Counted from the stretch's first letter, positions 7,756 through 15,567 are shown. The stretch is 64,000 nucleotides of DNA from Tsuneonella flava (GCF_002870965.1 NZ_PHSO01000007.1:62001-126000), one strand, 5' to 3'. Notes: generated from the letters alone by a model not told the origin. A program made the numbers and translations.

Positions 7756-8390
7756 TACCGCGCCAGACGCTCTCTCAATGCGTTCCATAGCATTACCTCG
7801 CACCCCAACTCTCTTCCGGCTTCGTTGGCTTCGGACTGCGGCGTGCCATTCGGGTTGGTGTTCCAAATGATATCGACCGGACCAAAACGATCCCACAACG
7901 TCCGAACCTCATCAGCTGTCGGCTCGTAAGCGGCTATCATCCCAATACGCAGCACCTCTCCGTTCCGGAGCGTAACCCGGTGAACTCGGTCGAACTCCCG
8001 ATCGACGGTTAAGACAGGGCCATATTGCCGAAGAAGCCGATCCGAGAATTTGTAGACCTTGTGTTGTGCGGTGTTGGCGTTGCCGTCAAGCACCGCCGAA
8101 CCCAATGTGCCGAAACTGCCCCAGCCCACCCGGTTCTGTTCGAGATACCGTATCGCCTCGCCCTCCCACACACACTCCGCGCGGTAACCGCACAAGAAAT
8201 CGAGTCCCTCGACACTGTCCCGGTAGCCGACAGCCGTTGCCTGATCGACCGTTGCGGTGGCCGTAATGGCCGCGACGACGTCGGGTCGATCCTCGGTTAC
8301 GATCCGGATGACGTCACCGCCAAGATGCTCCGCTCTCGACCGACCTTCTTTCGCAAAATTGGCGAGCGCATATGTGACCTGCCAGTTCAC
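7755..8390 (-). CDS. Protein of unknown function, second gene of four-gene cassette
   Basis: A GTG start at 8390 is chosen because it overlaps the HNH gene's stop as GTGA; this gives 211 residues. I do not recognise the family. The protein looks alpha/beta. An N-terminal strand-rich part (VNWQVTYALANFAKEG...GGDVIRIVTEDRPDVVAAI) is followed by VGWGSFGTLGSAVLDG. The C-terminus has a Rossmann-like strand and helix (VDIIWNTNPNG, SEANEAGRELGCEVMLW). No signal peptide or membrane segment is visible. Overlaps with both neighbours argue that it works stoichiometrically with the HNH and nucleotidyltransferase proteins, perhaps as a sensor or scaffold. Confidence 0.65.
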   Translation of the reverse strand: MNWQVTYALANFAKEGRSRAEHLGGDVIRIVTEDRPDVVAAITATATVDQATAVGYRDSVEGLDFLCGYRAECVWEGEAIRYLEQNRVGWGSFGTLGSAVLDGNANTAQHKVYKFSDRLLRQYGPVLTVDREFDRVHRVTLRNGEVLRIGMIAAYEPTADEVRTLWDRFGPVDIIWNTNPNGTPQSEANEAGRELGCEVMLWNALRERLAR

Positions 8391-9079
8391 GCGAACATCC
8401 TTTCCATCGCTCCCGGAAAACGGATGACGCGACCCGAGACGCCACATATATGCCGCTCAGACAAGCCGCGAACATGCTCCTGATACTCAGCGAACGTGCG
8501 GAGCTCTTCCTCCGTGGCTAGGCCGAGATTGGCCTCAATTATCGCCAAGGTGCGATAGTGGTTAGGCAGGATCACGCTTCTCATCCGCTCGTCCCAAGCC
8601 ACAGCGGTGGTCGATTCCGGGTCATACTCAAAGTCCGAACCTTCCTCCGGCGCAAACTTCTCCCAGATGGCCCGGTTCTCGGCCATAATGCCGGCAACCG
8701 CAGCTCGCGCCTGCTCGCGATCGTCATAAGCCCGAATGCCTTGTTTGCGCGCCAGCCGCCCGAGATGATTGGCCTTCCAATCCAGCAGGATATTGCGCGG
8801 ATAAGCCTCGGGGTCCTTGTCGATCTTTGTATGGCAAGTTGGACACAACAGAATCAGGTTCTCGGAGGCGTCGGGATCGAAATCGTCGGTCGGCCGGTCT
8901 TCATGGCGTGGGCCTGCTTCACCATGCGGGATGACATGCGCCATTTCGGCGATGTGCTTGTCGCCACCCATCTCCGCTGGGAACAGGGCTTCCAGGCAGT
9001 CGGGCTTCTGGCAGAAGCCCGCCGCGTCCGAGAACAGGCGCAGTCGCGTTGCCACCGGTATCGCCTTTCTTTCCGCCAT
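8387..9079 (-). CDS. HNH endonuclease, first gene of four-gene cassette
   Basis: 230 residues. A zinc-bound HNH domain occupies the N-terminal ~95 residues: C23 and C28 (CQKPDC), H48 in MAHVIPH, N74 in SENLILLC, then C79-x-x-C82-H83 (CPTCH). This pattern is that of a metal-dependent DNA nuclease. The C-terminal half (LPNHYRTLAIIEANLGL, FAEYQEHVRGLSERH) is a helical region that also follows HNH domains in other defence-linked proteins. The start ATG is at 9079, with about 350 bp of non-coding DNA upstream that must hold the cassette promoter. Co-directional GTGA overlap with the next gene indicates an operon of HNH, unknown, nucleotidyltransferase and PLD-fold proteins. Confidence 0.8.
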   Translation of the reverse strand: MAERKAIPVATRLRLFSDAAGFCQKPDCLEALFPAEMGGDKHIAEMAHVIPHGEAGPRHEDRPTDDFDPDASENLILLCPTCHTKIDKDPEAYPRNILLDWKANHLGRLARKQGIRAYDDREQARAAVAGIMAENRAIWEKFAPEEGSDFEYDPESTTAVAWDERMRSVILPNHYRTLAIIEANLGLATEEELRTFAEYQEHVRGLSERHICGVSGRVIRFPGAMERMFA

Positions 9080-9431
9080 TCAAAACCCCGCTCTTGTGCC
9101 CGACACGCATATAAGAATGTCTTCTTCCAGCGTCAGCATACGAAACTATTTTCGCGGCCAACAGCCGGCATCAGCTTTTCCGGCTTTAACCGACCCGTAG
9201 CTGTAAGATAGACTACGTCTGCTTTGCTCTATCAGCGCCCCAATAGCTGCCTTTCCGGACTGTCCGCAGTTCCGGACATTGAACAGCGGCAGGCTCATCG
9301 AATATTGTCAAAAACATGTGACCACTTTTGTGTTGTGGCCCATTGTGCAAACATAGAATTTGCTGGGAATTCTTGTTAAGAATTGATGCGAACGAATGCA
9401 GTCAAGCGATTGATTTATAATATTTTCTTTG
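9080..9431. other. Intergenic region upstream of the HNH cassette
   Basis: No coding frame here is supported. The stretch is more AT-rich towards 9360-9430 than its surroundings, which fits a junction next to an integration site. A repeated ttccggac occurs twice near 9255-9280 as a direct repeat. The promoter of the leftward HNH cassette should lie in the first ~150 bp, but no clear boxes were found. Confidence 0.4.
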
Positions 9432-9478
9432 GACTCTTAATCAGCGGGTCCTAGGTTCGAGCCCTAGTGCGTCCACCA
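9432..9478 (+). other. 3' half of tRNA-Lys(CUU), probable attachment site
   Basis: The segment starts at the anticodon arm with loop CTCTTAA (9434-9440, anticodon CTT). It continues through a complete T-arm (stem ctagg/cctag around ttcgagc, 9451-9467) and the 3' acceptor strand tgcgtcc, discriminator a and cca (9468-9478). The upstream bases do not form the 5' anticodon strand, D-arm or acceptor strand, so this is not a functional tRNA. A tRNA 3' half starting at the anticodon loop is the classic duplicate left by tyrosine integrases. The intact tRNA gene must lie elsewhere. Confidence 0.8.
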
Positions 9479-9568
9479 TTTTTCTTCCTTTATAATCAAG
9501 AGTTTACGTCGAGGCCGGCGACAAGCTTGAGCCGCGGACGGCTCTCACTGTGACCATTTTGTGACCTG
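9459..9568 (+). repeat. Left copy of ~110-bp direct repeat including tRNA 3' end
   Basis: From the T-loop (gagccctagtgcgtccacc) through a T-rich stretch to ctcactgtgaccatttt and gtgacctg, this segment matches 20503-20610 in the same orientation with scattered differences and a 2-bp length difference. The two copies bracket an 11-kb block. They are best read as decayed attL/attR-like duplications, or copies of the sequence just downstream of the tRNA gene. Confidence 0.75.
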
Positions 9569-9635
9569 AGCTTTTCAGCTTTTCCGGGCAGTTAGACTTT
9601 TTCGGGTCTGTGCCCGGTAAAATCAGCTGGACGGC

Positions 9636-9881
9636 CTAGGGCTGGAGATGCTTCACCGACATGTGCGCATAACGCCGCACCATCGACTCCGATTTCCATC
9701 CCCCCAGCTCCTGAAGCACCTAGGTGGGCACGTCATTCTGCCGGAGCCAGGTCGCCCAGGTGTGCCGCAGATCGTGCCAGCGAAAATCCTCGATCCCACA
9801 GGTCTTCAAGAACAGGATCACGATGCGGAGCGTGGCGTAAGACCAGATATCCGTACGACTCGCGGGGGATCGCTTCATGTG
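9636..9881 (-). pseudogene. Phage-type tyrosine integrase, C-terminal remnant with internal stop
   Basis: Reading the minus strand gives [18 protein letters not shown], then after a premature TAG (plus 9691 region) VLQELGGWKSESMVRRYAHM and a final HLQP stop at 9636. The His-x-x-Arg box (HDLRH) and the Tyr nucleophile (MVRRYAHM) of phage integrases are present, so about 80 C-terminal residues survive. The N-terminal and core-binding domains are gone, replaced by the end of the MocR gene at 9900. Its place beside the tRNA fragment fits an integrase next to its own attachment site. It is inactive. Confidence 0.85.
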
Positions 9882-9899
9882 CATGGCTGGTCCCGCATA

Positions 9900-11288
9900 T
9901 CAGACCAGGCCGCGTGCGGCGCTGCCCCCGGCAGTCATCAGCATGGCAGCGATATCGCGAAGCGCCTGTTCAAGAGCATCGCGCGAGCGCAGGCCGCCAA
10001 GGCACAGGCGAACCCCAGAGGGTGCCACGGCATCGACAATCGGCCCGTCGGGCGGCGTCAGCGCGATGGAGGCACGCAAGGCTCGGGCACTCAGCCGTTC
10101 GGCGTCGAGCATGGGCATTGGCATCCAGACGTGGAGACTGCGCCCTGCCCCCGGTACTGCCATCGCCTTGTCGAGAATCGATGCGGCCAGCTGCGTCTTC
10201 GCCTCAGTTTCAGCGATCACATCGTCGGCGATCCTGTCGGCCGTTCCGTCCTGTTCCCACTGGCTGAAGACCAGACCACCCAGCGATGGCGGGCTGTAGC
10301 CAAAGGCACGGATGCCCAACAGCAGTCGATCGCGGATAGCTTCATTATCAGGCGGCAAAAGGAAACCGAGCCGCAAGCCGGGCGCGACTGCCTTGGAAAT
10401 GCCAGCGACCATCAGCGTTCTTTCCGGCGCGAGATCGGCAAAGCAGTCCGGCGCGCCGACATCGGCGAACACGCGATAGGCATCGTCTTCGACGATCATC
10501 AGATCATGGGCACGGGCGACCTCGATAATGTCAGCGCGGCGCGCGGCATCGAGCGTTATCGTCGTCGGGTTCTGCAGGGTCGGGATTACAACCAGGACCT
10601 TGGCGCCAGTCTCGCGGGCACAGCGGGCGAGCGCTTCGGGATCGATGCCGCGCTCATCCATGGCAACGCCTTGCAGGTGGTAGCCAGCATGATCGGCCAA
10701 CGTACGGATGCCGGGATAGGTCGCGGCTTCGCACAGAATGGTATCACCCGGCCGCGCCAGCGCCGCGAAAGCGAGTGCAAGGCCATGCTGCCCGCCGTTG
10801 CACTGGATGACCCGATCCGCCGTCGCGCGCATCACGCCATGACGGCGCTTCAGCCACGATGCCCCGGCCTCGCGGATCGTGGGCATACCCTCAGGCGGTC
10901 CGTAGTTCACCGCCGTAGCGATATCGGCACGCTGGCGCACGCGCGACAACCCCTCCCCGATCCAGCGTTCGGAAGGATCGAGCGGCGGCACATTATTCGC
11001 CATGTCGAGTGGGCCGGTGTCATCGGCTGAGGAATGCGGCCTTGCGCGATCAGCGATGAACGAACCACGGCCCACGTGGCTGGAAAGGAAGCCCCGCCGC
11101 TCCGCCTCCACATAGGCGCGGCTGACCGTACCCACACTCAAGGATAGGCGGTGCGCCAGATCGCGCTGCGGGGGCAAGCGATCACCGGGCGCAAGGCGGC
11201 CACCGCGCACATCGCTCTCCAGCGCGGTCACGAGACGCTCGTACACCGGGGCATTGCCCTTCGAGATATCCGGCTGCCAGTCCTTCAT
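9900..11288 (-). CDS. MocR/PdxR-type GntR regulator with aminotransferase-like domain
   Basis: About 462 residues starting at ATG 11288; a GTG lies one codon upstream. The N-terminal GntR winged helix (about 15-80) reads PVYERLVTALESDVRGG...RLPPQRDLAHRLSLSVGTVSRAYVEAERRGF. A fold-type I PLP domain follows (about 95-460), with NGGQHGLALAFAALARPGD, VEDDAYRVF and the Schiff-base lysine in GISKAVAPGLRLGF. These proteins sense PLP-bound amino acids and regulate adjacent metabolic or transport genes, here most likely the divergent LysE-type exporter. A perfect palindrome lies in the intergenic region. It is intact, unlike the second MocR gene at 18.5-19.5 kb. Confidence 0.92.
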   Translation of the reverse strand: MKDWQPDISKGNAPVYERLVTALESDVRGGRLAPGDRLPPQRDLAHRLSLSVGTVSRAYVEAERRGFLSSHVGRGSFIADRARPHSSADDTGPLDMANNVPPLDPSERWIGEGLSRVRQRADIATAVNYGPPEGMPTIREAGASWLKRRHGVMRATADRVIQCNGGQHGLALAFAALARPGDTILCEAATYPGIRTLADHAGYHLQGVAMDERGIDPEALARCARETGAKVLVVIPTLQNPTTITLDAARRADIIEVARAHDLMIVEDDAYRVFADVGAPDCFADLAPERTLMVAGISKAVAPGLRLGFLLPPDNEAIRDRLLLGIRAFGYSPPSLGGLVFSQWEQDGTADRIADDVIAETEAKTQLAASILDKAMAVPGAGRSLHVWMPMPMLDAERLSARALRASIALTPPDGPIVDAVAPSGVRLCLGGLRSRDALEQALRDIAAMLMTAGGSAARGLV

Positions 11289-11303
11289 CACTTTCCTTGC
11301 ATT

Positions 11304-11323
11304 ATATTGAACCGGTTCAATAT
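11304..11323. promoter_or_regulatory. 20-bp palindrome, candidate MocR operator
   Basis: atattgaaccggttcaatat is a perfect inverted repeat between the divergent MocR gene and the exporter gene. A further half-site (agttcaat) follows near 11337-11344, about 23 bp on, giving an inverted plus direct repeat as reported for several MocR regulators. The same half-site ggttcaat occurs at 16276-16283. Binding is inferred. Confidence 0.6.
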
Positions 11324-11375
11324 CACATTTGACTCATAGTTCAATGATGATCATCCAGCGGAGCAGGAGAACATC

Positions 11376-11969
11376 ATGGACATCAGTCTGCTTGCCCCGC
11401 TCGCGCTGTACAGCTTCGTCTGCACGGCGACGCCCGGCCCCAACAACATCATGCTTGCCTCTTCCGGGCTGGTTTTCGGATTCCGGCGGACGATCCCGCA
11501 CATCTTCGGGATCAGTTTCGGTTGTGCATTGATGCTCGTGCTTAGCGGGTTGGGACTGGGTGCGCTGTTCGAGGCATGGCCGGCGCTGCGCTGGGCCGTG
11601 CGGATCTTCGGTGCCGTCTATCTTGCTTGGCTCGCGGTAAAACTGTGGCAATCGGAAGGCGTTGAACGCCGCAAAGGCGCCCATCCGCTGACCTTCTTTC
11701 AGGCCGCCGCCTTCCAGTTCGTCAATCCGAAGGCCTGGGCGATCACAATGCCTGCTATCGCCAGCTTTACCGTGGCTGGCAGGCCGCTCGCCCTGCAGCT
11801 TGGCGTGATCGTCGCAGCCTTTGTCCTGATTGGCCTGCCTTCTATCGCAACCTGGGCGGCAATGGGTGCAGGGGCGCGCGAATTGCTGGAAAGCCGCAAG
11901 GCCATGATAATCTTCGTGCGCGTGATGGCGGTTCTGACCGCACTCACCGCCCTGCTGTTTCTGATCTGA
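11376..11969 (+). CDS. LysE/RhtB-family amino-acid exporter
   Basis: 197 residues with about six hydrophobic segments. The family signature is near the N-terminus (CTATPGPNNIMLASSG), with a mid-protein FQFVNPKAWAI typical of the superfamily. These inner-membrane proteins export amino acids or related small zwitterions. A GGAG ribosome binding site precedes the ATG. It is divergent from the MocR regulator and is followed by an NTF2-like protein after 11 bp, so it probably leads the operon 11376-12984 (and possibly catB). The substrate cannot be read from the sequence. Confidence 0.88.
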   Translation: MDISLLAPLALYSFVCTATPGPNNIMLASSGLVFGFRRTIPHIFGISFGCALMLVLSGLGLGALFEAWPALRWAVRIFGAVYLAWLAVKLWQSEGVERRKGAHPLTFFQAAAFQFVNPKAWAITMPAIASFTVAGRPLALQLGVIVAAFVLIGLPSIATWAAMGAGARELLESRKAMIIFVRVMAVLTALTALLFLI

Positions 11970-11980
11970 AGGAGGGTGCA

Positions 11981-12364
11981 ATGAACCGGGAAGGCATGGA
12001 GAGATTTGCAGCGAACTGGATCGCGAACTGGAACGCGCGCGATCTCGACGCCATTCTGGCGCATTTTGCCGAGGACGCGCGCTTCATCAGCCCCCTTGCC
12101 GCCGAGGTGACGGGTTCGCCGGTTATCGAGGGCAAGGCGGCCCTGCGCGCCTATTGGTCGAAGGCGCTGGAGGCCTCGTCCGATCTGCATTTCACCCTGA
12201 TTGCAGCCATCTGCGATATCGAGCGCCAGATACTGGGCGTCCATTATGTCGCCCGGCGCAACGGCAAGGCGCGTCGGGCGCTGGAAACGATGCGCTTCGT
12301 GGACGACCGTCAGGTCGAAGGCGAGAGCTTCTACAGCGCGCAGGATATAGCAGTTCGCAGATGA
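11981..12364 (+). CDS. NTF2/SnoaL-like protein
   Basis: 127 residues with the small cone-shaped NTF2-like fold: an N-terminal helix (FAANWIANWNARDLDAILAHFAEDARFISP) followed by strands with GSPVIEGKAALRAYWSKAL. Family members are polyketide-cyclase-like enzymes, isomerases or simple binding proteins, so no reaction can be assigned. A strong GGAGGG site precedes the ATG, 11 bp after the exporter gene. Its stop overlaps the next start as ATGA. It is probably part of the same operon and metabolic module. Confidence 0.8.
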   Translation: MNREGMERFAANWIANWNARDLDAILAHFAEDARFISPLAAEVTGSPVIEGKAALRAYWSKALEASSDLHFTLIAAICDIERQILGVHYVARRNGKARRALETMRFVDDRQVEGESFYSAQDIAVRR

Positions 12365-12663
12365 CGGTATACGCCATTGGCCAGATTTCGATCCACGACC
12401 GGGCGCGTTACGACCGGTATGCTGCCGCTTTCTCGACGACGCTGACGCCTTATGGCGGATCGCTGCTCGCCGCAGACGAAGCGCCCGTGGCGATTGAAGG
12501 CGCTTTGAACTGCGAGAAGGTGATCCTGCTCCGGTTTCCCGACGAAGCGGCCTTCCGAGCGTGGGAAAGATCCCCTGCATATTGCGAAATTGCGGTCGAT
12601 CGGCACGCAGCGACCTCCGGCAGCGTGATGCTGGTACGGGGCGTCGGCTCTGCGTCGGCATGA
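12361..12663 (+). CDS. DUF1330-like small protein
   Basis: 100 residues, ATG at 12361 in an ATGA overlap with the NTF2-like gene. The sequence (VYAIGQISIHDRARYDRYAAAFSTTL, GGSLLAADEAP, RFPDEAAFRAWERSPAYCEIAVDRH) fits the ferredoxin-like dimeric alpha/beta-barrel DUF1330 family. Its function is unknown; relatives sit in catabolic or stress operons. A longer upstream frame exists but is a shadow of the previous gene. Confidence 0.8.
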   Translation: MTVYAIGQISIHDRARYDRYAAAFSTTLTPYGGSLLAADEAPVAIEGALNCEKVILLRFPDEAAFRAWERSPAYCEIAVDRHAATSGSVMLVRGVGSASA

Positions 12664-12672
12664 GGGCAAGGC

Positions 12673-12984
12673 ATGCAGGTTATCCGCGCCCGCGACTTCA
12701 CCGGCAGATCAGCATGGGACGCGCTGTCGGTCGAACGGATCGACGACGCGACGGTGCGGCTGCACTGGACCGACCAGCCCTACCGCTGGCACATCAACGA
12801 TGGCCCGGAAGTCTTCGCTGTCCTCGACGGGCGTGTCGACATGCATGTCCGGACCGCTGGCGGCGAACAGGTTCTGCATCTTGAAACAGGGGACATCTTT
12901 CACGCCGAGTCGGGCGATGAGCATGTCGCCAACCCCCTTGGCGAAGCGCGCATCCTGGTGGTCGAGCGAGCCAGAAGCGAGTGA
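12673..12984 (+). CDS. Small cupin-domain protein
   Basis: 103 residues forming a single cupin barrel. The C-terminal motif is readable (GDIFHAESGDEHVANPLGEARIL), and the first motif is partly degenerate (WHINDGPEVFAVLDGRVDMHV, with Glu but only one His). It is a likely metal- or ligand-binding protein of the operon begun by the exporter, placed 9 bp after the DUF1330 gene. No substrate can be named. Confidence 0.8.
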   Translation: MQVIRARDFTGRSAWDALSVERIDDATVRLHWTDQPYRWHINDGPEVFAVLDGRVDMHVRTAGGEQVLHLETGDIFHAESGDEHVANPLGEARILVVERARSE

Positions 12985-13236
12985 TCCGGGCCAACGCACA
13001 TTTCCCGATCGGCATACCGCTACACACATGGAACGCGGACTTGCCTTTTCAGCACGGGTCAACGCATAATGGCAGCATGAAGTCCGCAGACTGTACCATC
13101 TGAATCCTCTCCCGCGCGATTTGCGCGAGGAGTCTACGCAGCGGGCAGGTCATCGGCCTGGCGCTATCTGTTTCGTGCGCCAGCGTGCATGCGAAACGCA
13201 ATCGCCGGAATGGCGGAAATTCAGTGGTACTTTCTC

Positions 13237-13872
13237 ATGAGCAATTTCTTCGATAACCCGTTCAAGGGTATTACCCTCGATCGTCAGGTCACCAATCCTA
13301 ACATCGTCGTCGGGCGATACAGCTACTACTCGGGCTATTATCACGGTCACAGCTTCGACGATTGTGCCCGCTTTCTAGTGACTGATGAGGGAGCGGACAG
13401 GCTTGTCATCGGCAGCTTCTGCTCGATCGGATCGGGTGCCGCCTTTATCATGGCAGGCAATCAGGGGCATCGGAACGACTGGATCAGCACCTTCCCGTTC
13501 TACTGGATGCCCGAGGTTCCGGCCTTCGCAGAAGCGGCGAACGGTTATCTGCCCGCAGGCGACACCGTGATTGGCAACGACGTGTGGATCGGATCGGAAG
13601 CCATCATCATGCCCGGCGTGACGATCGGCGACGGCGCGGTGATCGGCACCCGTGCGCTGGTGACTAAGGACGTTGCCCCCTACACCATCGTCGGCGGCAA
13701 TCCGGCGACGGTGATCCGAACACGGTTCGACGAAGCCGATATTGCCCGGCTGCTGGAGCTGCAATGGTGGCGCTGGAGCGACCAACAACTCCGCGAGGCA
13801 ATGCCGCTGCTCACAAACTCTTCGGTCAGCGAGCTGCACAATCATTGGATCAACGTCGTTCAAGCCAAGTGA
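13237..13872 (+). CDS. catB: Type B chloramphenicol O-acetyltransferase (CatB/xenobiotic acetyltransferase family)
   Basis: 211 residues from the ATG at 13237, chosen because CatB proteins begin with the motif seen there ([16 protein letters not shown]); longer starts at 13189 and 13210 are less likely. The left-handed beta-helix family signature is strong: [20 protein letters not shown], the catalytic His region [26 protein letters not shown], and [13 protein letters not shown]. Such enzymes acetylate chloramphenicol, and relatives act on other antibiotics or small alcohols. A hairpin at 13883-13918 ends the transcript. It may be the last gene of the 11.4-13 kb operon or have its own promoter in the 250-bp gap before it. 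Actual resistance is not shown by the sequence. Confidence 0.9.
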   Translation: MSNFFDNPFKGITLDRQVTNPNIVVGRYSYYSGYYHGHSFDDCARFLVTDEGADRLVIGSFCSIGSGAAFIMAGNQGHRNDWISTFPFYWMPEVPAFAEAANGYLPAGDTVIGNDVWIGSEAIIMPGVTIGDGAVIGTRALVTKDVAPYTIVGGNPATVIRTRFDEADIARLLELQWWRWSDQQLREAMPLLTNSSVSELHNHWINVVQAK

Positions 13873-13882
13873 CAACTGGAGA

Positions 13883-13918
13883 GCTGCCCGTCCACACACG
13901 CACCGTGGGACGGGCAGC
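13883..13918. terminator. Hairpin between convergent catB and exporter genes
   Basis: Perfect 11-bp arms (gctgcccgtcc and ggacgggcagc) around a 14-nt loop lie 10 bp after the catB stop and 16 bp before the end of the opposing exporter gene. No long T-run follows on either strand. It probably serves both converging transcripts. Confidence 0.65.
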
Positions 13919-13934
13919 CACTGTGCTTGCACAG

Positions 13935-14582
13935 CTATCGCTGCGCCGGATGGAAGGCGATGCGCAGGCCCAGCGCGATGAGCACACCGCCGGTCAGGCC
14001 ATCGAGCCAGCGCGCTACGGCCCCTTGCGCGAACCAGTGACGCAGCGGACGGCTGCCAAGGATCAGGAGCGCAAACCAGGTCATGCCGAGCGTGGCATGA
14101 AGCGCCGCCAGCAAAAGGCTGAGGCCCATTACCGACGCTCCCGCCGGGATGAACTGCGGCAGGAAGCTCATATAGAAGACACCCATCTTGGGATTGAGCA
14201 GATTGGTGAGCAGGCCCTTCATGAACCAGTTGCCCGAGCGCGATGGAGCGGGTGGCAATACCGGACTTGCTGCATCGGAGGGAGCACCCGATTTGAGTGC
14301 CGCACGAACCATGCCCAGCCCCAGCCATAGCAAATAGGCGGCGCCTGCATATTGCAGGATCGTGTAGAGCGTGCCTGACAGCGCGAGCAGCGCGCCAAGC
14401 CCCAGCGCCACAATCAGCCCCCAGGCAAGAACGCCCGCAACCACGCCTGCCGCCGCCGCGAGAGCCTGACGCGGTCCCTCGACGGCGAGTGTGCGCAGGA
14501 CCAGTGCCATGTCGAGGCCGGGCGTGACGACAAGAAGCCCGGCAGCCAGCGTGAACCCGGCAAGCGCAGTCCAGATGGTCAT
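13935..14582 (-). CDS. Second LysE/RhtB-family exporter
   Basis: 215 residues, about six transmembrane helices. The signature VVTPGLDMALVLRTLAVEG is near the N-terminus and TNLLNPKMGVFYMSFLPQFIPAG in the middle, both typical of RhtB-type amino-acid or homoserine-lactone exporters. It is the last gene of a four-gene leftward run (16211 to 13935) in which every junction is an ATGA overlap. It differs clearly from the exporter at 11376, so the block holds two separate efflux proteins of one superfamily. Confidence 0.88.
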   Translation of the reverse strand: MTIWTALAGFTLAAGLLVVTPGLDMALVLRTLAVEGPRQALAAAAGVVAGVLAWGLIVALGLGALLALSGTLYTILQYAGAAYLLWLGLGMVRAALKSGAPSDAASPVLPPAPSRSGNWFMKGLLTNLLNPKMGVFYMSFLPQFIPAGASVMGLSLLLAALHATLGMTWFALLILGSRPLRHWFAQGAVARWLDGLTGGVLIALGLRIAFHPAQR

Positions 14583-15130
14583 GCTCCATTCCCTTCGATT
14601 TCAGCGAGAAATGAAGTGAGGATATCCCGGCCCTCCGGCCAATCGCCCAGATTGCTGCCCGCGTTGATATGGCCGAGCGGAGCCAGCGCGATCAGCCGCG
14701 ACCCCCATTGCCGGGCGCGTCGTTTGCTGTAATCGACCGTCCCATAAGGATCGTCCGCGCTGGCGACGATCAGGCTGGGAAACCGCAGCGGCTGCTCCGG
14801 CACTTGCGCGAAAGACCGCGCTTCATCCGGAAACACCTGTCCAGCGGGGTCGGGCACGGCGACCAGCACCGCGCCGGCTACCGGAGTTCCGCGCGCGGCC
14901 GCCCAATGCGCCACCAGCAGGCAGGCCAAGCTATGCGCGACCAGAATGGGCGGGCGGTCCAGGGCCTCCACCGCCCGATCCAGCGCCTCGCACCAGTCGG
15001 CAAGTTCCGGCCGGTCCCAATCGGACGGTGCGAAGCGGGTCATGTCGGGATCGGTCCGCTCCCAATGGCTTTGCCAATGGTCCGGTCCCGAACCGCCTAT
15101 GCCGGGAAGCAACAGGACCGGGAGTGTCAT
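14579..15130 (-). CDS. RBBP9/YdeN-type alpha/beta hydrolase
   Basis: About 183 residues from the ATG at 15130, which overlaps the previous stop. The family signature is visible: LLLPGIGGSGPDHWQSHWE at the N-terminus, the nucleophile elbow VAHSLACLLVAHWA with its Ser, an acid in SADDPYGTVDYSKRRA and the catalytic His in APLGHINAGSNLGDWPEG. This is a small serine hydrolase of the RBBP9 clan; the natural substrate is unknown. It lies between a thioesterase and an exporter in one tightly coupled operon. Confidence 0.88.
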   Translation of the reverse strand: MTLPVLLLPGIGGSGPDHWQSHWERTDPDMTRFAPSDWDRPELADWCEALDRAVEALDRPPILVAHSLACLLVAHWAAARGTPVAGAVLVAVPDPAGQVFPDEARSFAQVPEQPLRFPSLIVASADDPYGTVDYSKRRARQWGSRLIALAPLGHINAGSNLGDWPEGRDILTSFLAEIEGNGA

Positions 15131-15567
15131 GCGCTGCCCACTTCCATGCGCATGAGTGTCTGCTGGCCGGAAGCACATAGCACCTCCTCTCCCTCGCGTA
15201 TCGCATGGACCTTGAGATCGCAGACCGTCAGCGCGCGGCCGGCGCGCAGCACTTCACCCGTGGCGCGCAGGCGTTCTCCGGCCGCCGGGCGGATCAGGTT
15301 GAGCTTGTATTCGACCGTCAGGACATCGTCGCCATCCCCGAAGACCGAATAGGCCGCATAACCGCCCGCGACATCGGCAATCGCACCAACCACGCCGCCG
15401 TGAAGGAAGCCGTTCTGCTGGCAAAGATCAGCCCGGAACGGCAGATCGAGAACCACCTTGCCATGGCTGGCGTGGATCACCTCGGCCCCGATCAGCCCCA
15501 TGAAGCTCTGACGCGAGAAGCTCTCGCGAACGCGTTCGAACAGAAGCGGGTCATTGGCCCCGCTCAT
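15127..15567 (-). CDS. PaaI-family hotdog thioesterase
   Basis: 146 residues. The hotdog-fold signature QQNGFLHGGVVGAIADVAGGYAA marks the PaaI group, with the conserved HGG loop and an acidic residue on the central helix. Family members hydrolyse acyl- or aryl-CoA thioesters. The ATGA overlaps with both neighbours tie it to the DsbA-like isomerase upstream and the hydrolase downstream. A role in handling aromatic CoA intermediates is plausible, but no other ring-degradation genes are nearby. Confidence 0.87.
   Translation of the reverse strand: MSGANDPLLFERVRESFSRQSFMGLIGAEVIHASHGKVVLDLPFRADLCQQNGFLHGGVVGAIADVAGGYAAYSVFGDGDDVLTVEYKLNLIRPAAGERLRATGEVLRAGRALTVCDLKVHAIREGEEVLCASGQQTLMRMEVGSA

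Noticed and set aside
9432-9478. tmRNA or intact tRNA gene
   Set aside because: Only the anticodon loop, T-arm and 3' acceptor strand exist; upstream sequence does not pair, and alphaproteobacterial tmRNA is a two-piece RNA with different ends.
9648-11030. Long plus-strand open frame of 460 codons
   Set aside because: It lies antisense to the MocR gene, which has clear domains and motifs; the protein has no family features.
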